Source: CABQCM01 sp965145485
GTDB lineage: Bacteria > Bacillota > Clostridia > Oscillospirales > Acutalibacteraceae
Length of the DNA: 57,050 nt
Direction: 5' to 3'
NCBI GenBank assembly: GCA_965145485.1
Contig: CBCTCU010000014.1
Span: forward strand, 1-57,050
Position 1 is the stretch's first letter, and each line of letters begins with the position of its first letter. The notes under the pieces were generated by a model. It saw nothing but the letters and a program-made list of their open reading frames with translations. It was not told the origin of the DNA and ran no database searches. A program made the translations under genes and the position numbers. Shown here piece by piece: positions 1 through 8,974 of the stretch.

Positions 1-11
1 ATATACAGTTC

Positions 12-41
12 AACCGCCCGTGCTTTTCGCGGGCGGTTTTT
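12..41 (+). terminator. Intrinsic terminator of an upstream gene
   Basis: A 7-bp GC stem (CCGCCCG/CGGGCGG, 14-20 with 30-36) is followed by a T run. It probably ends a plus-strand transcript that starts left of the window. Confidence 0.75.
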
Positions 42-117
42 GTAAATCAGAGGTTCTATGGCGCTGCGATGGGTGGCCCGCGTCAGACACACAGCCCGCT
101 ATGTTATCCTTTCACAA

Positions 118-154
118 AACAAAACATCCGATCGTATCGATCGGATGTTTTGTT
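118..154. terminator. Long inverted repeat, probable bidirectional terminator
   Basis: A near-perfect 17-bp stem (118-134 with 138-154) has a 3-nt loop, and its arms end in A-rich/T-rich flanks. It lies 70 nt downstream of the spoVT stop and could terminate spoVT on the minus strand. It could also protect against plus-strand read-through. Confidence 0.65.
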
Positions 155-223
155 CATATAAGGGTGCTATAAGGGCGGGAAGCGACGGGCCGAACAATGG
201 AAATAATGGCCGCCGCGGGCCGC

Positions 224-766
224 TTATTCCTCCATCTGGCGCCCTAAGAAGGCGGCGGCTACCTGGGCAAGCTTGATGTCGGCCTCGGTGGGGACCGCGC
301 CGCTCTCAGCCGCGAGCAGGCAGACCGCGCCGGCGACATCGCCGGAGGCTAAAATCGGAATCACGACCGAGGCCGGTTTATCTACCCCCTCGAGCACGGT
401 GACTCGTTTGCCGTCGCCGGCTGTGGTGACATGGGAATGACGCTGGGTCATGAGCTCCTCTACCTGGGAGGTAACGCGGCGTTCGAGCACCTCCTTGCGG
501 GGGATGCCGGCGGCGGCCACGCAGATGTCCCGGTCGCAGATGACGACCGGAAGGTCGGTGCCCTTGAGCAGTACGTCGGCATATTGGCCTGCAAAGGTGG
601 CGAGCTCGCCGATGGGCGAGTATTTTTTGAAGATGACTTCACCGTCGTTGTCGGTGTAAATTTCCAGGGGGTCTCCCTCCCGGATGCGCATGGTACGGCG
701 GATTTCTTTGGGAATGACGACCCGTCCAAGGTCGTCGATACGTCGAACGATTCCTGTGGCTTTCAC
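224..766 (-). CDS. spoVT: Stage V sporulation protein T (SpoVT-type transcription regulator)
   Basis: At 180 aa this matches the usual SpoVT length (about 178). Residues 1-50 form an AbrB/SpoVT swapped-hairpin DNA-binding domain with the signature GIVRRIDDLGRVVIPKEIRR. Residues from about 60 to the end form a GAF-like sensory domain. SpoVT is known to tune sigma-G-dependent forespore gene expression and germination properties. The ATG at 766 follows a GGAGGAATATG stretch, which supports the start. Upstream on the minus strand, GCATA (857-861) and an AACAATA stretch (833-839) loosely resemble a forespore sigma-G promoter. This is a weak match and inference only. The gene stands alone, with a strong hairpin downstream. 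Confidence 0.95.
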   Translation of the reverse strand: MKATGIVRRIDDLGRVVIPKEIRRTMRIREGDPLEIYTDNDGEVIFKKYSPIGELATFAGQYADVLLKGTDLPVVICDRDICVAAAGIPRKEVLERRVTSQVEELMTQRHSHVTTAGDGKRVTVLEGVDKPASVVIPILASGDVAGAVCLLAAESGAVPTEADIKLAQVAAAFLGRQMEE

Positions 767-985
767 TCATATTCCTCCATTTGTATTTTACATGCCGGCA
801 AAATTGGCCGATTTGTAAATTGTTTTCAACCGTATTGTTTACCCGGGGAAGTTTTTTATGCGATGAAAAGGAAAGATTGATTTCATTTTGCCCAGCCACA
901 TTTTACCTGAAAAACAAAATATTGCTTGCATTCCATATTGTATGAATTTATAATAAAACCATTTCGAAGGGGAGGGCTGATTTCG

Positions 986-1540
986 ATGGAATGGTTTGCG
1001 CAGGGCATCGGTATCGTGGGGACGGCCTTGGTAATAGTATCCTTTCAGTTTCGCGGGCGCAGGTTATTCGTGCTGCAAATGATGGCAGCGTTGTTTTTTG
1101 TATTCCATTTTGGCTTGTTGGGCGCATACGCCGGTATGGCGCAAAACATCATGAGCATGATGCGCAATGGCCTTTTGAGCCTGGATGGGAAAAAGTGGGC
1201 GCGAAATCCCGTCTGGTTTTGGCTGCTGAATATCTCATTCGTGGTGTGCGGCGTGATTACCTGGCAGAATTGGTTTAGCCTGTTGCCCATTGTGGCCATG
1301 ATCGCCAGCACTGTGGCGATGTGGAATAAAAATGGAAGAAATATTCGTTTGGCGCAGCTTTTTGTCGTCTCTCCCTGCTGGATCGCATACAATCTCTCGG
1401 TCTTTTCCATCTCCGGTGTTATCACGGAGAGCTTCAATATCGTATCGATCCTCCTTTCCATTGCCCGATTTGGATGGAAAGGCCTCAACCTTCTCCCGCA
1501 AAACGAGAAACGAGAAGCGCCGGATACCAGCAAGGCCTGA
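986..1540 (+). CDS. YgjV family inner-membrane protein
   Basis: A 184-aa hydrophobic protein with about five predicted membrane segments. The opening (GIGIVGTALVIVSFQFRGRR) and the following QMMAALFFVFHFGLLGAYAG match the YgjV/Imp-YgjV family. The family's function is not established. An upstream ATG at 926 exists, but the ATG at 986 is preceded at good spacing by AAGGGGAGG (968-976) and removes an atypical hydrophilic extension. The gene appears monocistronic, with a hairpin terminator about 120 nt downstream. Confidence 0.75.
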   Translation: MEWFAQGIGIVGTALVIVSFQFRGRRLFVLQMMAALFFVFHFGLLGAYAGMAQNIMSMMRNGLLSLDGKKWARNPVWFWLLNISFVVCGVITWQNWFSLLPIVAMIASTVAMWNKNGRNIRLAQLFVVSPCWIAYNLSVFSISGVITESFNIVSILLSIARFGWKGLNLLPQNEKREAPDTSKA

Positions 1541-1663
1541 CCCGCGTGTTATACCGCATCCAATCCGGCGATGGGAAACGCAGCTTGCGGCGTGTTGGCG
1601 CCGTCCGACGCAGGCGGGCATGGAAGCGCCTGGTTGATGTGCAAAAAATAGGACCGGGTGTGA

Positions 1664-1700
1664 AAAGCCGTCCAAAGCAATCCGCTTTGGGCGGCTTTCG
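1664..1700 (+). terminator. Hairpin terminator after the YgjV gene
   Basis: A 15-bp stem with one G.T pair (1664-1678 with 1684-1698) has a 5-nt loop and ends in CTTTCGTT. It probably ends the ygjV-like transcript. Confidence 0.65.
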
Positions 1701-1802
1701 TTGAACGAATTATGCTTGCGCCTGCTTCAACAAAATCCGCCGCGCCAAACCACCGGGATTTAGAGGATGACACGAGATTTTGGCCTGTTTTCTATGCGCG
1801 GC

Positions 1803-1830
1803 TTGTATTCAAAAGCGGTTTTGGTATAAT
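1803..1830 (+). promoter_or_regulatory. Candidate sigma-A promoter for glgP
   Basis: TTGTAT (1803-1808), a 16-bp spacer, then a perfect TATAAT (1825-1830). The expected start site lies about 100 nt before the glgP ATG. Confidence 0.55.
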
Positions 1831-1938
1831 AAAATTAATATCCGCCGTTGGCCGCCCGGAAACGGAGACCGTTGGCAGGGCAAAGCTTCCTACGGCGAGA
1901 TACGGTTTCACCCGAATGATAGCAGGAGGGACGAAGTT

Positions 1939-4344
1939 ATGACAACCACCATGACCCCCGAACAGGCAAAGGAAAAAATCCAGGGAAAGCTGTCCCATTA
2001 TTTCGGCGTATCGCCCGACAGTGCATCCGACGAGTTTTTCTATAAAGCCGTGGTGCTGATTCTGCGTGATTTGATGCGGGACGCACGCGCCGATTTTATG
2101 CAGCGCTCGTCCGGGCAGGGAAAAAAGCAGGTGTATTATCTGTGCATGGAGTTTTTGATGGGCCGCTCGCTCAAGAACGCCCTGTATAATTTAAATTTGA
2201 CCGATACCATGGCTCAGGCGCTCGACAGCTTTGGGGTAAAGCTCGACCGCCTGTTTGACTGCGAACCCGACGCAGGGCTTGGCAACGGCGGCCTGGGCAG
2301 GCTGGCCGCCTGCTTCCTCGACGCGCTGGCTACCGGCGAGTATCCGGCCATGGGTTATTCCATCCGCTACGAATACGGTATTTTTCGCCAGAAGCTGGTC
2401 GACGGCTGGCAGACCGAGCTGCCCGACTTTTGGCTCCCGGGCGGGGAGGTCTGGCTGGTGCCCCATCCGGAGCACGCCTGCACCGTCGAATTCGACGGCC
2501 AGGTGAAGGAGTGGTGGGAAAATGATTTCCACCATGTCGCCGTCGAGGGCGCAACCCAGGTCAAGGCAGTGCCTTACGACATGATGACCGCCGGCAAGGA
2601 CGGCAAAGGGGTCGCCCTGCTGCGGTTGTGGAAGGCCGAATCCTCCGATATGAACATGGAACTGTTTAACGAAGGGGATTATATGCGCGCTATGGAAAAA
2701 AACGCCATGGCCGAGGTCATCAGCAAGGTGCTGTATCCGTCCGACAACCACCGCGAGGGCAAATCGCTGAGGCTGCGCCAGCAGTATTTTTTAGTGTCGG
2801 CTTCGGTGCAGGATATCATCAAGCGGCATCTGTCCCAGTACAACACCCTGGATAACCTGCCCGACAAGGTTGCCATCCATACCAACGACACCCATCCGGT
2901 GCTGGCCATCCCCGAGTTGATGCGCATCTTGCTCGACGAATGCGGTTACGGCTGGGACGAGGCGTACGACACCGTACGCCGTACGGTCGCCTATACCAAT
3001 CATACCGTAATGCGCGAGGCGCTCGAATGCTGGCCGGTCGATCTGTTCCGCGACCGGCTGCCCCGCATCTATCAGATCGTGGCCGAGATTGACCGCCGCG
3101 AGCGGGCCCGTATCTGGGAACGCACCGGCGACGCGGGCATGGTGGAGCGCACTGCCGTCATCTCCGACGGCGTGGTGCGCATGGCCAACCTGGCCGTGCT
3201 GGTCTGCCACAGCGTCAACGGCGTGTCGCGGCTGCACAGCGAGATCCTGCGCCAGAGCGTTTTTGCCGACTTTTGCGCCCTCGAGCCGCAAAAATTCCGC
3301 AGCGTGACCAACGGTATCGCCCATCGCCGCTGGCTATGCCAGGCAAACCCCAGGCTTGCGTCCTATCTCAGCGAGCTGATCGGGGACGGCTTTGTCAAGG
3401 ACGCCTCCCAGCTGGAACGGCTGTGTGAATATAAGGACAATAGCGATGTGCTTCGCTCCCTGCGCCAGATCAAGCAGGAAAATAAGCGCAGGCTCGCCGA
3501 GTTTCTGGAGAAGCAGGGGTACGGTGCGATCAACCCCGACTCGATCTTTGACGTGCAGATCAAACGGCTGCATGAATATAAGCGGCAGCACCTCAACGCG
3601 CTGCATATTTTGGGGCAGTACCTCTCGCTCAAGCAAGACCCGAATCAGCCTTTTGTGCCCAAGACCTATCTGTTTGGGGCCAAGGCCGCGCCGGGCTATT
3701 TCCTTGCCAAGCAGATTATCCAGTTGATCTGTTCGATCGCCGCCCTCATCGACAGCGACCCGGCGGTACGCGATAAGCTCAAGGTGGTCTATGTCGAGGA
3801 TTACCGGGTGACCCTGGCCGAGATGCTCTGCCCTGCCGCCGATATCAGCGAGCAGATCTCGCTGGCCGGCACCGAGGCGTCGGGCACCGGCAATATGAAG
3901 CTGATGCTCAACGGCGCGGTCACCCTCGGCACCGAGGATGGGGCCAATGTGGAAATCCACGAAGCGGTGGGGGACGAAAATATCATCATCTTTGGCCTGC
4001 GTGAGGCGGAGGTCGGCGAGCTGCGCGCGAGGGGCTATGATCCAAAGCAGTTTTATCACAACAATCCGCTGCTGAGGCAGGCGATCGATCTCATTGGGCG
4101 GGGCATCGGCGGCAAGCAGTTTGGCGACGTTTCGCGCATCCTGACCGAGCACGATACCTATATGGCCCTGGCCGATTACGACGACTATTGCCGCGCACAG
4201 AAAAAAGCGTCTCAGCTTTATCAGCAGCCCGAGGTTTTTGGGCGCATGTCGCTGGTCAACATTGCCAAGGCCGGCCGTTTTTCGGCCGACCGCGCGATTG
4301 CGGAGTATGCGCGCGACATCTGGCAGATCACGCCGGTCGATTAA
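1939..4344 (+). CDS. glgP: Glycogen/maltodextrin phosphorylase
   Basis: An 801-aa protein of normal length for the GT35 family. It phosphorolyses alpha-1,4 glucan ends to glucose-1-phosphate in the cytoplasm. Recognisable blocks are the N-terminal YYLCMEFLMGRSL motif, DAGLGNGGLGRLAACFLD, IHTNDTHP, IKRLHEYKRQHLN, and EASGTGNMKLMLNGAVTLG, whose Lys carries PLP. The ATG at 1939 is chosen because AGGAGGG (1924-1930) sits just upstream. The open frame extends back to 1780 without a ribosome-binding site. The gene lies 123 nt before a GH13 amylase on the same strand, consistent with a shared transcript for storage-glucan or maltodextrin degradation. Confidence 0.96.
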   Translation: MTTTMTPEQAKEKIQGKLSHYFGVSPDSASDEFFYKAVVLILRDLMRDARADFMQRSSGQGKKQVYYLCMEFLMGRSLKNALYNLNLTDTMAQALDSFGVKLDRLFDCEPDAGLGNGGLGRLAACFLDALATGEYPAMGYSIRYEYGIFRQKLVDGWQTELPDFWLPGGEVWLVPHPEHACTVEFDGQVKEWWENDFHHVAVEGATQVKAVPYDMMTAGKDGKGVALLRLWKAESSDMNMELFNEGDYMRAMEKNAMAEVISKVLYPSDNHREGKSLRLRQQYFLVSASVQDIIKRHLSQYNTLDNLPDKVAIHTNDTHPVLAIPELMRILLDECGYGWDEAYDTVRRTVAYTNHTVMREALECWPVDLFRDRLPRIYQIVAEIDRRERARIWERTGDAGMVERTAVISDGVVRMANLAVLVCHSVNGVSRLHSEILRQSVFADFCALEPQKFRSVTNGIAHRRWLCQANPRLASYLSELIGDGFVKDASQLERLCEYKDNSDVLRSLRQIKQENKRRLAEFLEKQGYGAINPDSIFDVQIKRLHEYKRQHLNALHILGQYLSLKQDPNQPFVPKTYLFGAKAAPGYFLAKQIIQLICSIAALIDSDPAVRDKLKVVYVEDYRVTLAEMLCPAADISEQISLAGTEASGTGNMKLMLNGAVTLGTEDGANVEIHEAVGDENIIIFGLREAEVGELRARGYDPKQFYHNNPLLRQAIDLIGRGIGGKQFGDVSRILTEHDTYMALADYDDYCRAQKKASQLYQQPEVFGRMSLVNIAKAGRFSADRAIAEYARDIWQITPVD

Positions 4345-4358
4345 GGCGGCGCGCGACA

Positions 4359-4420
4359 ACTCGGCGTTTTCCAAAGATGGCTCGGCTGCAAGGGGTTGAG
4401 CCATAAGCGGAAAACACCAG
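4359..4420. repeat. Imperfect inverted repeat between glgP and the amylase gene
   Basis: Arms of about 21 nt, each containing GTTTTCC and ATGGCTC or their complements, face each other (roughly 4363-4383 with 4398-4418). There are a few mismatches and no T run. It may be an mRNA stabiliser or attenuating stem-loop between two co-transcribed genes. Confidence 0.45.
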
Positions 4421-4467
4421 ATATGGTGACGGCTTTCTTGAGATGTTGTTTGGAAAGGGGGAGGGGA

Positions 4468-6309
4468 ATGCAAGACGCAACGCCGCGCACGGTCGTCCAC
4501 ATGGCCACGCAGGCCATCCCGGCGGGGCAGGCCGTGCTGCGCGCCTGCTTTTCGTGGGAGGTATCCGCGCCGGTTGCGCTGCTCACGCCCGACGGCGGGG
4601 CGACGCAAGCCCTCCCGCTTGCCCGCGTTGACCTACCGGAAATGGAGGGCGTCTGGGAGTGTGAGGTTGCCCTGCCTCGCCCAGGGCTTGTTTTTTATCA
4701 TTTTGCCGACGAAAATGGCGGCGTCTTGGGACCGGCTGAGGGGGATTGGCAGCTGACGGTCTACGATCCGTCCTTCACGACCCCGGGCTGGTGCGCGGGC
4801 GGGGTGATGTATCAGATCTTTCCCGACCGTTTTTCGGCCAGCGGCAGGCCCAAAAAGGGGGTGCCGGGCGATCGCTTCCTGGTACCCGAATGGACCGATC
4901 AGCCTGCCTATGAGCAGGGCTCCGTGGGCCGGGTGCTGGGCAACGATTATTTCGGGGGCGACCTTGCGGGCGTGGAGGAAAAGCTGGATTACCTCGCCAC
5001 CCTCGGCGTGACCTGCCTGTATCTCAATCCGATTTTTGAGGCCCATTCCAATCATCGCTACAATACCGCCGACTACGAACGTATCGATCCCCTGCTGGGG
5101 AGCGAAGAGGACTTTGTCTCCCTGTGCGACGCGTGCCACCGGCGGGGGATGAGGGTAATTCTCGACGGGGTCTTTTCCCACACCGGCAGTGACAGCCGCT
5201 ATTTTAATGCGGCGGGGCGCTATCCCGAGCTGGGGGCCGCCCAGAGCCGGCAGTCGCCTTATTTTAGCTGGTATACCTTTACGCAATTCCCCGACGGATA
5301 TGACGCCTGGTGGGGCGTGCCGTCGTTGCCGGAGGTTCGGGAGGAAGAACCCTCTTTTTTGGAATACATTACCGGGGAAAACGGCATTGCCCGCCGCTGG
5401 CTGCGGTTGGGGGCGGACGGCTGGCGGCTGGATGTGGCCGACGAGCTGCCGGACGGCTTCCTCGAGCGGTTTCGCGCGGCTGTCAAAGCGGAGAAGCCGG
5501 ACGCGCTGCTGCTCGGCGAGGTTTGGGAGGATGCGACCACCAAGGTCAGCTACGGCCACAGGAGGCGCTATCTTCTGGGCGGGCAGCTCGACTCGGTCAT
5601 GAACTATCCCTGGCGGGAGGCGGTGCTCCAATTCCTTCGAGGTGGGGACGGGGAAGGGCTGTGGAAGGCCATCGACGGTATTGTATCCCGGTACCCGCCG
5701 CCGGCTGTCCATGCTTTGATGAACCATCTGGGAACCCACGACACCGCCCGTCTGATCACCGAACTGGGGGGCGACCCGGGGACGGGCAAGCCGCGCGCTT
5801 GGCAGGCCGCGGCGGTGATGGACGGCCCGGCGCTCGACCGCGGCCGCCGCCGGGTGCGGATGGCGGCTGCGCTCCAGTATACTCTGCCCGGCATGCCCTG
5901 CCTGTATTATGGGGACGAAATCGGGATGCCGGGCTGCGGCGATCCCTTTAACCGCGCGGCCTATGATTGGGCAAAAGGGGACCGCCAGCTTCGGGACTGG
6001 TACCGCCTGCTCGGTCGGTTGCGCGCCCTTTGCCCCGCGCTGCACGATGGGGCGCTGGAGCCGGTACGCTTTCACGCCGGGCATGCCGTGTACCTCCGGC
6101 GGGCGGGAGAGAACGCCCTGCTCATCGCTGTCAACCGCTGGTGCGACGGGGAAGGGGTCGCCTTGCCCGATGGGTTTGCGTCGGCGGTAGCTTTGGCCGG
6201 CCCGCCGCCGGTGGACGGGAGGCTGTGGATCCCGGCAGAGGAGGTCTGTTTGCTGGGGCTCGGCCCCTGGACCAAGGCGTGGGACGATACTGTCCGGGCC
6301 AAAGCCTAA
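4468..6309 (+). CDS. GH13 alpha-amylase family enzyme (neopullulanase/cyclomaltodextrinase-like)
   Basis: A 613-aa protein with a short N-terminal beta-sandwich, then a GH13 barrel opening with VMYQIFPDRF. Catalytic residues are visible: Asp nucleophile in DGWRLDVADE, acid Glu in LLGEVWED, and transition-state Asp in NHLGTHDTAR. The YQIFPDRF start and an N-terminal domain are typical of the neopullulanase/maltogenic amylase subfamilies, which cut maltodextrins, cyclodextrins or pullulan. No signal peptide is seen, so it should act in the cytoplasm beside GlgP. The start at 4468 follows an AAAGGGGGAGGGG ribosome-binding site. The exact substrate cannot be read from sequence alone. Confidence 0.92.
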   Translation: MQDATPRTVVHMATQAIPAGQAVLRACFSWEVSAPVALLTPDGGATQALPLARVDLPEMEGVWECEVALPRPGLVFYHFADENGGVLGPAEGDWQLTVYDPSFTTPGWCAGGVMYQIFPDRFSASGRPKKGVPGDRFLVPEWTDQPAYEQGSVGRVLGNDYFGGDLAGVEEKLDYLATLGVTCLYLNPIFEAHSNHRYNTADYERIDPLLGSEEDFVSLCDACHRRGMRVILDGVFSHTGSDSRYFNAAGRYPELGAAQSRQSPYFSWYTFTQFPDGYDAWWGVPSLPEVREEEPSFLEYITGENGIARRWLRLGADGWRLDVADELPDGFLERFRAAVKAEKPDALLLGEVWEDATTKVSYGHRRRYLLGGQLDSVMNYPWREAVLQFLRGGDGEGLWKAIDGIVSRYPPPAVHALMNHLGTHDTARLITELGGDPGTGKPRAWQAAAVMDGPALDRGRRRVRMAAALQYTLPGMPCLYYGDEIGMPGCGDPFNRAAYDWAKGDRQLRDWYRLLGRLRALCPALHDGALEPVRFHAGHAVYLRRAGENALLIAVNRWCDGEGVALPDGFASAVALAGPPPVDGRLWIPAEEVCLLGLGPWTKAWDDTVRAKA

Positions 6310-6338
6310 TGATCTCCTTTTTGCAACGGATCATTTTT
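6308..6338 (+). terminator. Terminator after the GH13 gene
   Basis: A 7-bp AATGATC/GATCATT stem overlaps the stop codon and is followed by TTTTTT. Confidence 0.6.
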
Positions 6339-6391
6339 TGTAGGTTATGCCGTCATCTCTCTTTTGACCTTTGCGATCCTGGCTATGATGC

Positions 6392-6427
6392 AAACAATGC
6401 CGCCGTGCAAACGGCGGCATTGTTTTG
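6392..6427. terminator. Strong bidirectional terminator
   Basis: A 14-bp perfect stem (6392-6405 with 6412-6425), rich in GCCGCCG, has a 6-nt loop and flanking T/A runs. It lies between convergent genes. Confidence 0.75.
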
Positions 6428-6559
6428 CTAGGGGAGAACCCCCCTTCACCCCGGTGGACGCATTCCCGTTCATTGGACAGGGAAGTATAGCGTCTGGCTT
6501 CACCATAAATCTCCCGCACAATCAAGCAAGCACAGCGATGGAAAGCGGATTGATCTGAT

Positions 6560-6602
6560 AGAAAACACCGATTCCCGTTGCGCAAGTCGCAACGGGAATC
6601 GG
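6560..6602 (-). terminator. Terminator of the secreted dockerin gene
   Basis: A 15-bp perfect stem (6568-6582 with 6588-6602) followed on the minus strand by GTTTTC. It sits just downstream of the stop at 6617. Confidence 0.75.
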
Positions 6603-6616
6603 TATTGTTAAAGGAC

Positions 6617-7528
6617 TTAAAAGGAAAAACCAAGGCAGTATGGGATCAGGCCGACCGAATACTGCAGCATGGTAAGGGCGTCGCTGGCATTGATGGATCC
6701 GCTTAAATCGCAGTCGGCCACGGCCGTCTGTATATCTGACAGTGTGGTTAGCTGTACCGAGCTTTGTAAAGCAAGCAGAGCATCGGAAGCATTGATCAGA
6801 CCATTACCATCCAAATCGCCGAACAGCAGGTAAAATGCCTGCGAGATAATTTTATCCTCTTTTTTATAGGTCAAGATGCAGCCGGTGCCCAGCCGGTCGC
6901 TGTCTGCCAATGGAGCGCCGCTCGGACCGTAAGCCTCCTGTGAGTATCCTGAGGGAGGGGGCAACTGTTCCTTGGACTGCCCGACGTTAATATTATCCAA
7001 CGCACCGCCACAGACCATCATAGGCACAGAGATCACGGAATAATCGATGTCCGACACCTGAATGAGGCCATCTTTCGTAGACATCGGCGTGCCGTCCGCT
7101 TTCACAGCCTCCAGATGAACGGAGGCCTCAGACACTCCCTCCATCAGGCCGAAAAAAAGTCCGACCACGACACCAGGGCCGGCGAAGTTACCAGCATTCA
7201 GGGTAAGCCGGATCAGACCGTTATCATTGGTTAGGTCTATCTGGAGCGGCCCATCCTCACCATATAAATCCCCCTGATATAATAATCCGTTGATTGTTCC
7301 ACCCAGTATTACGGCGTTGGGATCGTATGTGATGGTCAAAGTAACCTCTTCGCTGACCGGTACATTGGCCCGTAACAACATGAAAGCCGCTACGGAGTCA
7401 TAAGCCGTCACGGTGTCGAGGGTAAAATCATAGGTTTCCTCTGTTGGCAGCAGCGCAGCATTGGCGGCAGGCAGCATGGCACAGAGCAGGACGCACGCCA
7501 GCAGGATGGACACGATCTTTTTTCGCAT
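6617..7528 (-). CDS. Secreted protein with possible cohesin-like domain and C-terminal dockerin
   Basis: About 303 aa. A signal peptide (MRKKIVSILLACVLLCAMLP, cut near ANA-AL) leads into a beta-rich segment. That segment contains LTITYDPNAVILGG and, further on, GLIRLTLNAGNFAGPGVVVG, which recalls cohesin or carbohydrate-binding folds. This likeness is tentative. The last 65 residues carry two dockerin-type calcium repeats (GDLDGNGLINASDALLALQ and DCDLSGSINASDALTMLQ). The exact start is uncertain: ATG 7546, GTG 7543 and ATG 7528 are in frame, with AAAGGG just upstream of the first two. A candidate promoter lies at 7622-7650 and a strong terminator follows. The gene is monocistronic, with no obvious functional partner among its neighbours. 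Confidence 0.8.
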   Translation of the reverse strand: MRKKIVSILLACVLLCAMLPAANAALLPTEETYDFTLDTVTAYDSVAAFMLLRANVPVSEEVTLTITYDPNAVILGGTINGLLYQGDLYGEDGPLQIDLTNDNGLIRLTLNAGNFAGPGVVVGLFFGLMEGVSEASVHLEAVKADGTPMSTKDGLIQVSDIDYSVISVPMMVCGGALDNINVGQSKEQLPPPSGYSQEAYGPSGAPLADSDRLGTGCILTYKKEDKIISQAFYLLFGDLDGNGLINASDALLALQSSVQLTTLSDIQTAVADCDLSGSINASDALTMLQYSVGLIPYCLGFSF

Positions 7529-7621
7529 CTTCAAATCAATCACCATTCCCTTTTTGTTTTGCAGCGAAGCATTTTGAGCAAGCCCATGGAAGAAGGGGCA
7601 CGCTGCAATGTATTTATCCTA

Positions 7622-7650
7622 AGTGTACTATATGGCATGGAAATTTGCAA
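7622..7650 (-). promoter_or_regulatory. Candidate promoter of the secreted dockerin gene
   Basis: On the minus strand TTGCAA (7650-7645), a 17-bp spacer and TACACT (7627-7622). A TATAGT overlaps the spacer end. The leader would be about 70-100 nt. Confidence 0.4.
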
Positions 7651-7857
7651 GAGAAGATTTTGTAAAATACGGGAAATAAAGGGCGCGGCTGAGTGGTATT
7701 GCAGGGTACTGGAAAGCCAGGAAAAGCATGGTTCGTGCCGGTATCGCGCAGGCGCGGCCGGCTGCCACAGATGATGCGTTGGTAAAGAAAAAGTTTGGTT
7801 CGATGCGCCAGTGCAAGCCATCCTTAGACCGAGCGCCTGGCGGGAAGCTTTCCAGAC

Positions 7858-7890
7858 ACAAAAATCCCGCCCTGTCTAGCGGGGCGGGAT
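7858..7890 (-). terminator. Terminator of the class II aldolase gene
   Basis: A 9-bp stem ATCCCGCCC/GGGCGGGAT (7864-7872 with 7882-7890), followed on the minus strand by TTTTTG. Confidence 0.75.
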
Positions 7891-7920
7891 GGGAATGCAG
7901 TTGATCGGGCTTTCGGATGG

Positions 7921-8856
7921 TTACGCCTTGTCCTTGCAGCCGAGCACGGCGTCGACCTTGTGCATGACGACCTCCTTGACCGCCTTTCTTCCGTCGCCAA
8001 GATAGCCGCGCGGGTCAAAGTCGGCCGGCTTTTCGGCAAAGTGGCGGCGGATTTCCGCCGTCATGGCCAGGCGCAGATCGGAATCCATGTTGATTTTGCA
8101 TACCGCGTTGGCCGCCGCCTTGCGCAGCATTTCCTCCGGGATGCCGATGGCGTCGGGCATCTGGCCGCCGAAACGGTTGACCATGGCGACGTATTCGGCC
8201 GATACCGAGGAGGCGCCGTGCAGCACGATGGGGAACCCGGGCAGACGGCGGGCGACCTCGTCGAGGATGTCAAAGCGAAGCTGGGGCTTCTGGCCGGGCT
8301 TGAACTTGTAAGCGCCGTGGCTTGTGCCGATGGCGATGGCCAGAGAATCGGCCCCCGTGCGCTCGACAAAATCCTGCACCTGCGCGGGATCAGTAAAGGA
8401 GGCGTTTTCGGCGCTGACGTTGACCTCATCCTCAATGCCGGCGAGCTGCCCCAACTCGCCCTCGACCGTGACGCCGCGTTCGTGGGCGTATTCGACCACC
8501 TTCCGGGTAAGCGCCACGTTTTCCTCATAGGGCAGATGGCTGCCGTCGATCATCACCGAGGTAAAGCCGTCGTCAATGCAGGCTTTGCAGGTTTCAAAAT
8601 CAGGGCCGTGATCCAGGTGGAGCACGATGGGCAGGCCGGTTTCCTTCTCAGCGGCCTCGACCATTTTAATCAGATAGGCCGGGCGGGCGTATTTGCGCGC
8701 GCTCGACGAAACCTGCAGGATGACCGGCGCGTTGAGCTCGCGGCAGCCGTCGACGATACCCTGCAAAACCTCCATGTTATTGAAGTTGAACGCGCCGATG
8801 GCATAGCCGCCCTCGTACGCTTTTTGAAACATGTCCTTTGAATTGACCAGTGGCAT
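7921..8856 (-). CDS. fba: Class II fructose-bisphosphate aldolase
   Basis: A 311-aa zinc-dependent aldolase of the FbaA/GatY family. It cleaves fructose-1,6-bisphosphate to dihydroxyacetone phosphate and glyceraldehyde-3-phosphate in glycolysis. Visible signatures include GAFNFNNMEVLQ near the start, the metal-binding LHLDHG, GVTVEGELGQLAG, IAIGTSHGAYK and LHGASSV. The ATG at 8856 has AAAGGAG (8866-8872) at 9-nt spacing. A GTG at 8865 is in frame but too close to that site. A tagatose-bisphosphate specificity is possible in this family, but the sequence reads as an ordinary Fba. The gene is monocistronic with its own terminator. Confidence 0.94.
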   Translation of the reverse strand: MPLVNSKDMFQKAYEGGYAIGAFNFNNMEVLQGIVDGCRELNAPVILQVSSSARKYARPAYLIKMVEAAEKETGLPIVLHLDHGPDFETCKACIDDGFTSVMIDGSHLPYEENVALTRKVVEYAHERGVTVEGELGQLAGIEDEVNVSAENASFTDPAQVQDFVERTGADSLAIAIGTSHGAYKFKPGQKPQLRFDILDEVARRLPGFPIVLHGASSVSAEYVAMVNRFGGQMPDAIGIPEEMLRKAAANAVCKINMDSDLRLAMTAEIRRHFAEKPADFDPRGYLGDGRKAVKEVVMHKVDAVLGCKDKA

Positions 8857-8974
8857 AGATAACACTCCTTTGCTTTATTTCAAGAAGCGGCCCGATGCCG
8901 CTGTCTACTTCTTATTATACACAAAATAGGGGAAATGAAAAGGGAAGCGGGAGGAAAAAATTACACGCGCCGTC

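Larger units (their letters stand above)
1541..1938 (+). other. Intergenic region upstream of glgP
   Basis: About 400 nt without a convincing gene. It holds a hairpin terminator (1664-1698) and a glgP promoter candidate (1803-1830) followed by a leader of about 100 nt. In-frame codons extend glgP upstream to 1780, but they look non-coding. Confidence 0.5.
7529..7920 (-). other. Intergenic region between aldolase and the dockerin gene
   Basis: It holds the aldolase terminator (7858-7890) and a promoter candidate for the minus-strand dockerin gene. The remainder shows no gene or repeat I can support. Confidence 0.5.

Noticed and set aside
3334..6084. Long minus-strand open frames opposite glgP and the amylase (424 and 483 aa)
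   Set aside because: Low-complexity, Arg/Pro/Gly-rich antisense frames of strongly supported genes. Not plausible proteins.
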